A stretch of DNA of 28,030 bases, from assembly GCA_000431315.1 (NCBI GenBank), contig HF989714.1, forward strand, positions 5,134 through 33,163, in the 5' to 3' direction. This document shows positions 16,626 to 22,770 of this stretch, in pieces. This DNA comes from Brachyspira sp. CAG:484 (GTDB lineage Bacteria > Cyanobacteriota > Vampirovibrionia > Gastranaerophilales > Gastranaerophilaceae). Each line of letters begins with the position of its first letter. The first letter of the stretch is position 1. Below the pieces are notes generated by a model, which saw only the letters and a program-made list of their open reading frames with translations, made no database searches and had not been told where the DNA came from. Position numbers and translations under genes: made by a program.

Positions 16626-17111
16626 ATGATGGGAACTTTGAAACTGCCAGATACTATTAAAATGGTTATTACTGATTTTGACGGAGTTGTGACTGATAAT
16701 TGTGTTTATATCAGCGATGATTTTTCCATGAGCCGTAAGCTTAATTTTAAGGATATTATGGGATTTTCACTGCTTAAAAAGAACGGATATAAAATTGGTA
16801 TTATTTCAGGTGAAAAAAATTCTGCAATTGAACTGATAGCGGGAAAATTCTTAATAGATGAGGTGCATCAGGACATCAGAATAAAAATTAATGTATTACA
16901 GTCTATTATCGAAAAATATGGACTGACACAGAATGAATATGTCTATATCGGGGATGATGTAAATGATTTGGAATGTTTGAATTATGCAAAGTATAAGATA
17001 ACAGTACCGCATGCACCTGAAAAGCTCAAAAAGCTTAAAGGCATACAGATTACGAAAAATGACGGAGGCAGCGGTGCATTTAGAGAGGTGGCAGATTGTT
17101 TGATTGGCTAG
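16626..17111 (+). CDS. kdsC: HAD-family 3-deoxy-D-manno-octulosonate 8-phosphate phosphatase (KdsC-like)
   Basis: Hydrolyses KDO 8-phosphate to KDO for lipopolysaccharide inner-core synthesis, if the substrate call is right. 161 residues, the size of capless C0-type HAD phosphatases. Motif I is TDFDGVVTDN (D17, D19), motif II IISGE (S61), motif III K88, and motif IV IGDDVNDL (D110, D111). The related phosphatase domain of nonulosonate pathways (NeuA-type) is an alternative, and no kdsA, kdsB or kdsD is nearby. Two ATGs in tandem are possible starts; AAAGG is better spaced to the second, at 16629. The end overlaps the next gene by 16 bases. Confidence 0.8.
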   Translation: MMGTLKLPDTIKMVITDFDGVVTDNCVYISDDFSMSRKLNFKDIMGFSLLKKNGYKIGIISGEKNSAIELIAGKFLIDEVHQDIRIKINVLQSIIEKYGLTQNEYVYIGDDVNDLECLNYAKYKITVPHAPEKLKKLKGIQITKNDGGSGAFREVADCLIG

Positions 17112-18586
17112 AAAAAATTATAGAAAAAATTGCAAGTCTTAACTTTTCGGTTGATAAGTATAAAAAAGATACTATTATTCAATCACTGCCATCTCTGGCT
17201 TATGTTAACAGAGCAAAAACATGTATTGATGAAGAAGATTATAAAGAAGCTGAACGTATCCTGAATGAGGCATTAGAGCTTCCTCAGGAGGATGCGCTTG
17301 TATACAAATACCTTGGAATTACTGCCGAAAAAACAGGAAGAATTGATGATGCGCTAAGAGCTTATAAAAAATCTGCCACCCTCAACAGCCAGGACAAAGA
17401 TATATGGAAAATGCTCGGCTTTTCATATCTCAACTGTAATCTTTGCGAAGATGCTGAAAAATCTTTTGAAAATGCAAACAGAATTTCCCCGTCAAATACC
17501 GATATTTTTACCGGCTGGGGAATGACTTTGATGAAGCAGAAGCGTTTTTCCGAGGCGCATGAAAAATTTATAGAAGCATCTAAGATTAATAAATATAATT
17601 TTATGGCTATACTGCTTGCGGCGATAATGGAAGTAAGGCTGGAACGCTATGACGATGCAGAGGCTAAGCTGAACTTTCTCGCAAATGTCAGCCCAAATGA
17701 ATCAAATAATTATGAATATGCCAATCTTAAATTTATAAGGGGAGATTACCAAACAGCATTACATTATGCCAAAAAAGCTCTTGGTTTTAATAAAAACATG
17801 CTTCCTGTTTACCTTCTTCTTGGAAGAATTTATACAATACAGTTAGATGCAGAAAATGCAATGAACGCGTTTGAAGAAGCTTACAGGAGAGAGTTGATTA
17901 CTCCTAATCTTTTCTATGAGTGGGGAATTTCTCTGCAAAAGTTTGAAAGATTTGAACAAGCAAAAGAAAAGTTTGAAAAAGTTCTTGAACTATCGCCTGA
18001 CGAGGATGATGCTATAGCTGCAAAAGCTCTGTGTGATGCAGCATGCAAAAATGTAGACGCTGCAGAACCTGTTCTTGCGCCTCTGCTTCTGAAAAATCCT
18101 CAAAGCTATCCGGCACTTAAAGGCATGGCTTTTGTAAAATTTTATACAAACCATTATGATGAGGCTGTTGAAGAATTTAAGACAGTTTTAAAGTCAGAAC
18201 CATTTGATGTTTCAATATATTACTATATAGCAAAAGCTTATGTTAAGCTCTCAAATGATATTCTTGTTAAAGAATATTTTGAACACAGCTTAAAAGAAAA
18301 TCCAGGGCATATAATATCTTATCTTGATTATTCACAATACTTAATTGACAAAAATGAATATCAGGAAGCTCAGCGTAAGCTCAGACGCGCCCTAAAGATT
18401 GATGAAAATAATGTTGAAATTCTAAACCTTTTATTTCATGTTAGTTACGTACTTGTCAAAGAAAACGTTTGTGAATATAATGTAAAAGAAGCTTTGTCAA
18501 TTGCAGAAAAAATTTGCTCAATAAACAAAGATTCCTTCAGGTATGAAGAAGAAAAAGCCGATTTGGAGAAAATTTTAAACAGCTAA
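17096..18586 (+). CDS. Tetratricopeptide repeat protein
   Basis: 496 residues made almost entirely of TPR helix pairs, about a dozen from residue 35 to the end. Examples are AKTCIDEEDYKEAERILNEA, YKYLGITAEKTGRIDDALRA and YYEWGISLQKFERFEQAKEK-type units with the usual A/G/Y/P positions. TPR arrays bind other proteins; the partner is unknown. No signal peptide or membrane helix. The TTG start inside the end of kdsC is supported by GAGAGGTGG immediately upstream and by the 16-base overlap, so translation is coupled to kdsC. Confidence 0.88.
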   Translation: MFDWLEKIIEKIASLNFSVDKYKKDTIIQSLPSLAYVNRAKTCIDEEDYKEAERILNEALELPQEDALVYKYLGITAEKTGRIDDALRAYKKSATLNSQDKDIWKMLGFSYLNCNLCEDAEKSFENANRISPSNTDIFTGWGMTLMKQKRFSEAHEKFIEASKINKYNFMAILLAAIMEVRLERYDDAEAKLNFLANVSPNESNNYEYANLKFIRGDYQTALHYAKKALGFNKNMLPVYLLLGRIYTIQLDAENAMNAFEEAYRRELITPNLFYEWGISLQKFERFEQAKEKFEKVLELSPDEDDAIAAKALCDAACKNVDAAEPVLAPLLLKNPQSYPALKGMAFVKFYTNHYDEAVEEFKTVLKSEPFDVSIYYYIAKAYVKLSNDILVKEYFEHSLKENPGHIISYLDYSQYLIDKNEYQEAQRKLRRALKIDENNVEILNLLFHVSYVLVKENVCEYNVKEALSIAEKICSINKDSFRYEEEKADLEKILNS

Positions 18587-18601
18587 AAGAAAGAGAAAAC
18601 C

Positions 18602-19867
18602 TTGAGAAAGATAATTGTTCAAAAATTTGGCGGTACCTCTGTTGCAGATACCGAAAAAATTAAAAATGTGGCAAAAGTTGTTATAAAGGAAAAAAACAAT
18701 GGTAATGACGTTGTAGTAGTAGTTTCAGCAATGGGACACACAACTGATTACCTTGTAAAAATGGCTAAGGACTTAAGTAAAACCCCTTCAAGCCGGGAAA
18801 TGGACATGCTTCTTTCTACCGGTGAAGGTGTTTCTATTGCGCTTCTGGCAATGGCTATTCAGGCAGAAGGTTATGATGCTGTAAGCTTTAATGCTATGCA
18901 GGTCGGAATTGTTACTGAAAATGTACATTCAAAAGCAAGAATTATTGATATTAAAACAGAGAAACTGAAGAAAAACCTTAATGAAGGAAAGATTATTGTT
19001 GTTGCCGGTTTCCAGGGTGTAACCGAAGAAGGCGAGATTACAACACTTGGACGCGGAGGCTCTGATACCTCTGCGGTTGCTCTGGCAGCAGCGTTAAATG
19101 CTGAAAGATGTGATATTTATACTGATGTTGAAGGTGTTTATACAACAGATCCGCGTGTTGTTCCAACAGCATCAAGGCTTGATGAAATTTCTTATGAAGA
19201 AATGCTGGAGCTTGCCCATGCAGGGGCAAATGTTCTTCATCCGCGAAGTGTTGAAACTGCAAAACAATTTAATGTTCCGCTAAGGGTTAGAAGCAGTTTC
19301 AAAACAGAAAATTTAGGTACATTAATTTTAGGAGTTGAAAAAATGGAAATATACAAACCGGTTGCAGGCGTAGCTGCTGATTTATCACAGGCAAGAGTTG
19401 TAGTATGCGATGTTCCTGATGTTCCGGGGCAGGCTGCAAAACTATTCAGCAACCTTGCAAAACAAAATATTTCTGTAGACATGATTATCCAGTCTTATGC
19501 AAGAAAAGTTTCTAACACAAATGACATTGCCTTTACTATAGACAGTGCTGATATTGATAAAACTATAGAAACTTTAAATGAGCTTAAGTCAGAACTGAAT
19601 TGCGGGGAAATTCAGGTTAACCCTGAAATTGCGAAGGTTTCAATAGTAGGCGCCGGAATGATTGACAGACCGGGTATAGCTTCAACAATGTTTGAAACTC
19701 TTGCGGAACAGGGTATAAACATAAAAATGATTTCAACCAGTGAAATTAAAATCAGCTGTCTTGTAAATAAAGCAGATGCACAAAAAGCAGTAAAAGCACT
19801 TCATGAGGTGTTTGAATTATCAAGTGATGAAGTTGCAGACGTTAAAGGCGACCTGCCTGACGTATAA
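18602..19867 (+). CDS. lysC: Aspartate kinase
   Basis: Phosphorylates aspartate, the first step to lysine, threonine, methionine and diaminopimelate. 421 residues: kinase domain 1-245 with KFGGTSVAD (8-16) and GRGGSDTSA, then two ACT domains (about 265-340 and 345-410) that bind end-product amino acids. The TTG start is supported by the immediate MRKIIVQKFGG and by AGAAAGAG upstream. Length and layout match single-function aspartokinases of the Bacillus and Corynebacterium LysC type, not the longer cyanobacterial form with four ACT domains. It lies 15 bases after the TPR gene and 23 before the pilin. An in-frame internal start at 19343 may make a second product. Confidence 0.95.
   Translation: MRKIIVQKFGGTSVADTEKIKNVAKVVIKEKNNGNDVVVVVSAMGHTTDYLVKMAKDLSKTPSSREMDMLLSTGEGVSIALLAMAIQAEGYDAVSFNAMQVGIVTENVHSKARIIDIKTEKLKKNLNEGKIIVVAGFQGVTEEGEITTLGRGGSDTSAVALAAALNAERCDIYTDVEGVYTTDPRVVPTASRLDEISYEEMLELAHAGANVLHPRSVETAKQFNVPLRVRSSFKTENLGTLILGVEKMEIYKPVAGVAADLSQARVVVCDVPDVPGQAAKLFSNLAKQNISVDMIIQSYARKVSNTNDIAFTIDSADIDKTIETLNELKSELNCGEIQVNPEIAKVSIVGAGMIDRPGIASTMFETLAEQGINIKMISTSEIKISCLVNKADAQKAVKALHEVFELSSDEVADVKGDLPDV
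19343..19867 (+). CDS. Putative LysC beta subunit from an internal start
   Basis: In-frame ATG at codon 248 of lysC, preceded by AGGAG (19330-19334) with 8 bases spacing. It would give a 174-residue protein holding just the two ACT domains (starting MEIYKPVAGVAADL). Alpha/beta aspartokinases with overlapping genes are established in Bacillus subtilis and Corynebacterium glutamicum, whose beta subunit is about this size. That the internal start is used here is inference. Confidence 0.5.
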   Translation: MEIYKPVAGVAADLSQARVVVCDVPDVPGQAAKLFSNLAKQNISVDMIIQSYARKVSNTNDIAFTIDSADIDKTIETLNELKSELNCGEIQVNPEIAKVSIVGAGMIDRPGIASTMFETLAEQGINIKMISTSEIKISCLVNKADAQKAVKALHEVFELSSDEVADVKGDLPDV

Positions 19868-19890
19868 GTTAGATAAATGGAGGTTAAGTT

Positions 19891-20644
19891 ATGGAAAGTG
19901 TAGTAATAGCAAGGTTCTTCGGGGGGGGGGCAAGGTAATTTAAGCTCCATATCCGGCATTACACCGGCGAAAAGAAACTGTAAATCTGGATTTACTTTGG
20001 CTGAGGTTCTTATAACACTTGGTATAATAGGTATTGTTGCAGCAATGACACTGCCTAATATTACTGCAAAATATAGAAACCGCGTTTTAAAATCGAGGTT
20101 TAATAAGAATTACAGTATTTTATCACAAGCTTTAACGCTTACATCTGAAGAACTGGGGCAAGGTTTGCATGTAATGTTTAAAGACGAACTGCCAGGATAT
20201 GACGGTGCTGTTGAGTTCAGGGATACATTCTTTAAGTACCTGAAATATTTAGCCGGTGGAGGAATTAAATTCAGCCACCTAAATGGGAATTTTAGTTCAT
20301 ACAACCCTGATCAGACTAATGCTTCTACGATGGGACTGGGTGCGTTACCCGGATATAAGATACTGGCTGACGGGACGGCAGTTTCTGTTTTAAAAAATAA
20401 CGGGAAATTGAATGTTTTAGTCGATATAAATGGTAGAGAAAAACCTAATAGAGCGGGTTATGATGTTTTTCTTTTTATTGTTGACGCTAAACAGGATAAG
20501 TTGGTTAGCTGGAGTAATGATAAAGTTTATTGCTCTAAAACTTCTACGAAATCATACAACGGAAGAGCATGTACATATTACGCTATGATAGATGTATGCC
20601 CTGATGAACCTGAAAAAGGCTACTGGGAAGGATTGAATTATTGA
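19891..20644 (+). CDS. Type IV pilin/pseudopilin, frameshifted at a G10 tract
   Basis: Pilin-like protein with FTLAEVLITLGIIGIVAAMTLPN, the prepilin cleavage site plus hydrophobic N-terminal helix, Glu at +5, and Gly at -1. The mature part is about 217 residues with a DINGREKPNRAGYDVF motif and a C-terminal cysteine pair region ending in GYWEGLNY. The start is the ATG at 19891, with GGAGG 7 bases upstream. Translation from it meets ten G at 19921-19930 and stops at 19936 after 15 codons. With nine G the frame continues without interruption into the pilin through a 33-residue leader. No other start exists in the pilin frame between a TAG at 19907 and the cleavage site. Either phase-off or a sequencing error. 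Confidence 0.85.
19921..19930 (+). repeat. Homopolymeric G10 tract in the pilin leader
   Basis: Ten consecutive G in an otherwise AT-rich region, ten codons after the pilin ATG. Tracts of this length are prone to slipped-strand mispairing, and gain or loss of one base toggles the reading frame. Confidence 0.9.
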
Positions 20645-20652
20645 AAAAAAAA

Positions 20653-20668
20653 GGAGCCGAAAGGCTCC
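20653..20668 (-). terminator. GAAA-loop hairpin; intrinsic terminator only when read leftward
   Basis: GGAGCC-gaaa-GGCTCC with nine A on its left side. Read leftward it is a stem followed by nine T, an ideal terminator; read rightward, in the direction of the pilin, it has no T run. It may still be the pilin's 3' hairpin. Confidence 0.6.
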
Positions 20669-20929
20669 GTTGGAATTAAGAATAGCTGGAAGTATGAAAA
20701 AGATTTAAGTATATTAAACGGAATTAGTGTACTTTTTACAATTACCCGTATGGATAAACCAAACAGGTATATAAATTTATATTAATTTTTCGATTATCAC
20801 CCATGTGGGTATATTTGATTTGACAGTAAAAACTCTGTGATGTAATAATAAGTGTACTTTTGCCACTTTATGCCGAAATATACAGTATTTCTAAATTACA
20901 GACTTCTTAATAAAAGTTCACAATAGGGG

Positions 20930-20958
20930 TTGACAAATAATTTTTTATAGTCTATAGT
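20930..20958 (+). promoter_or_regulatory. Strong promoter of the 94-aa gene
   Basis: Perfect TTGACA (20930-20935), a 17-base spacer and TATAGT (20953-20958). It is the best sigma-70-type match in the window; the predicted leader is about 60 bases. Confidence 0.85.
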
Positions 20959-21023
20959 AAAAATGTAAGATGAAGTGTTAAAAAAACACTTAATAAGAAA
21001 AGCCTTACGAGAGGAGGGCAATT

Positions 21024-21308
21024 ATGATAACAATTAATCCAGTTAATTTTAACAACAAAAAATATGTTTCTTTCGGCGAAGGAAACTTAAACAATATAAC
21101 CTCAAGCGTAGGTATTTTATCTTTGCAGGCTCCTGATGCAAAAAGAGAGTTTGCTGGTAATTTATATATGACAAAAAAGGCTGATGCAGTTCAGACAAAT
21201 CCTGCTAAAGCTTTTGTTTACAAACTTGTCAAGGCTTATAATATGGCTGTTCAATCAGAACAGAAAAATCAAGTTAGCAACCCTAAACAAATTTCTTTCA
21301 TCGGCTAA
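21024..21308 (+). CDS. Small unassigned protein with VSFG motif
   Basis: 94 residues, not recognised as any named family. The N-terminus MITINPVNFNNKKYVSFGEG resembles the N-terminus of the 386-aa protein at 1405 (YHVNFGSR), and the last residues, QISFIG, echo the motif. The middle is basic and helical (NPAKAFVYKLVKAYNMAVQ). No signal peptide or membrane helix. A strong promoter and a near-perfect GAGGAGGG ribosome site suggest high expression. I recall similar short proteins from gut Melainabacteria genomes, but this is memory, not a search. Confidence 0.7.
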   Translation: MITINPVNFNNKKYVSFGEGNLNNITSSVGILSLQAPDAKREFAGNLYMTKKADAVQTNPAKAFVYKLVKAYNMAVQSEQKNQVSNPKQISFIG

Positions 21309-21415
21309 TTTTTCAGCTGATTGAAATTAACGGTTGTATCGAGATTTACGTTTACCCCCCAATTTACTGATAGTAATATACTCCATGTTACTAAGTATAA
21401 AATTCATAGTTTGAT

Positions 21416-21445
21416 TTATCCTTTCCTTGAGAAAGGAAAGGATAA
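21416..21445 (+). promoter_or_regulatory. Perfect hairpin masking the rhodanese ribosome site
   Basis: A 13-bp perfect inverted repeat TTATCCTTTCCTT / AAGGAAAGGATAA with a GAGA (GNRA) tetraloop ends 6 bases before the ATG at 21452. The only purine-rich ribosome site, AAGGAAAGGA, is the right arm. No T run follows, so it is not a standard terminator. It could be a translational switch or, as DNA, an operator. Confidence 0.7.
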
Positions 21446-21451
21446 CAAATT

Positions 21452-21832
21452 ATGGATGACAAAATTAAAGAATTACGAAAAAATGCGGATTCCGCAAGAA
21501 ATTATTTCTTAGAATACCTTGCTTATACAATTGGTCCGCTTGAACTTAAAAACCTGATGGATGAAGAGCATATAAATCTTCTGGATGTCAGACGCCATGC
21601 TGATTTTGATATTTCGCATATTCCGGGCGCAATTTCTCTTACCAAAGAGGAGCTTGCTGATAACCTTGATAAGCTTGATAAAGAAAAAACAACAGTTGTC
21701 TATTGTTATAATTCCCAGTGTCATCTCGGTGCTCAGGCGTGCCTTATTCTTGCTGATTACAGCTATCCTTGCGTGCTTTTGCAAGGTGGATTTAAGGTTT
21801 GGAAAGAGGACTTTCTTTTTGCTTCTACCTAA
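21452..21832 (+). CDS. Single-domain rhodanese-like protein
   Basis: Sulfurtransferase-fold protein, 126 residues. A helical N-terminus (1-28) precedes one rhodanese domain: LLDVRRHADFDISHIPGAISL (43-63), then the active loop VVYCYNSQCHLGAQAA-type segment with the probable catalytic C85 and a second cysteine C90, and QGGFKVWKE near the end. Such proteins carry persulfide sulfur for thiolation or detoxification; the acceptor is unknown. The C-x4-C loop differs from the usual loop with a terminal arginine and could form a disulfide. Its ribosome site lies in the hairpin at 21416-21445. It converges with the gene at 21846. Confidence 0.85.
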   Translation: MDDKIKELRKNADSARNYFLEYLAYTIGPLELKNLMDEEHINLLDVRRHADFDISHIPGAISLTKEELADNLDKLDKEKTTVVYCYNSQCHLGAQACLILADYSYPCVLLQGGFKVWKEDFLFAST

Positions 21833-21845
21833 TAGCGTCTGATTA

Positions 21846-22550
21846 TTAGATGTTTGCGCCGCCGTTATTCATTTTTTTGAAAACGTTTGCGCCGCCTTCT
21901 TTTTGTTTGACTGCATTAATAACAAATTCATTTGCCTCGCTGTCGCGGGCTATTGCTTCTTTTAACTCAAGCATTGACTTGTAATTAAGTTTTCTTATTG
22001 AGGGATCATTAACATTTTTTAAATACTTTTTGAAATTTTCCTGTGCTTCAAAATTGAAGCCGGGAAGTTTCATATTAAGAGAGTACCATTTATAAAATTC
22101 CCGCAGCAGATAGTACGGTTCAATTATACCTTCGCTCAAAACTATTGCAGGTGTACTTGTAAAGCCTATTTTGTGTTTTATGAAAAAGTTAAGATATAAA
22201 GCTTTATATCCTTTCAATGGTGTTATTAAACCTTCTTCTTCCCCTATTGATTTTAGAATTTTGTCTGCATTTTTCAACTTATAAACTTTTGTCCCCTGTG
22301 CCTCTATATATTCAAGCAGTTTATCAGGATTGTTTGCACAGGCTGACATTATATCAGAAACATTTTTGCGTACCAGTTCTATATTTTGGTTTGTCTGCGC
22401 ACTCAATGTAACGGTTTCTGTGCCGGAAATTATAGTTTTGCTTGTAGAATTTGAAAACGAAGTATCTAGGTGTCTGCCCAGCATTTTCGTTAATATATTT
22501 TCTTTTACTGAAAGAAAGAAGTATTTTATTTTTGCTGAAATATTTTTCAT
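21846..22550 (-). CDS. Unassigned protein, possible degenerate thioredoxin fold
   Basis: About 234 residues from the ATG at 22550; a TTG five codons earlier is also in frame, and neither has a clear ribosome site. The stretch GFTSTPAIVLSEG (about 129-141) followed by an EFYKWY helix looks like the cis-proline segment of DsbC/DsbG-type thioredoxin folds. An upstream SACANNPDKLLEYI segment also resembles that family. There is no CxxC and only one cysteine, so it cannot be a standard disulfide enzyme. The C-terminus repeats GGANVF...GGANI. No clean signal peptide. The fold call is inference. Confidence 0.55.
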   Translation of the reverse strand: MKNISAKIKYFFLSVKENILTKMLGRHLDTSFSNSTSKTIISGTETVTLSAQTNQNIELVRKNVSDIMSACANNPDKLLEYIEAQGTKVYKLKNADKILKSIGEEEGLITPLKGYKALYLNFFIKHKIGFTSTPAIVLSEGIIEPYYLLREFYKWYSLNMKLPGFNFEAQENFKKYLKNVNDPSIRKLNYKSMLELKEAIARDSEANEFVINAVKQKEGGANVFKKMNNGGANI

Positions 22551-22740
22551 AACAGAACTATACAATATTTAAATATAAATGCCGTCATCTGTGTAGTTGA
22601 AATATTAAGTATGTTACAAAAATAAGAAAGTCTGAAATTTATTGTTATGGCATGTTTTTATATATTTACGTATAACTATATTTAAAAGAAGAGAGTAATT
22701 TTGGTACGAATTATTCAAAAAGATAATAGCATATTTTTAT

Positions 22741-22769
22741 GCTTCTCCTTAATAACGCAAAGGAGGGGC
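22741..22769 (+). promoter_or_regulatory. SD-masking stem before the 551-aa gene
   Basis: GCTTCTCCTT (22741-22750) pairs with AAGGAGGGGC (22760-22769): ten pairs, two of them G-U, with a 9-base loop. It buries the strong AAGGAGG site of the ATG at 22771. An upstream 6-bp hairpin AGCATA/TATGCT (22728-22743) uses the same bases 22741-22743, so the full forms of the two stems are mutually exclusive. Confidence 0.5.
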
Positions 22770-22770
22770 T

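Larger units (their letters stand above)
20645..21023. other. Gene-free region with hairpin, dyad and direct repeats
   Basis: About 380 bases with no convincing gene. It contains the hairpin at 20653-20668, an 11-base direct repeat AGTGTACTTTT (20726-20736 and 20851-20861), a short dyad ACCCA-tg-TGGGT (20799-20810), and a TTGACA at 20820 with a poor -10. The full promoter at 20930 is followed by the leader of the 94-aa gene, which holds a 7-bp stem AAGTGTT/AACACTT (20973-20991). Confidence 0.5.

Noticed and set aside
21321..21512. A 63-codon TTG frame spanning the gap between the 94-aa and rhodanese genes
   Set aside because: No Shine-Dalgarno, composition unlike neighbouring proteins, and it overlaps the clear rhodanese start by about 60 bases.
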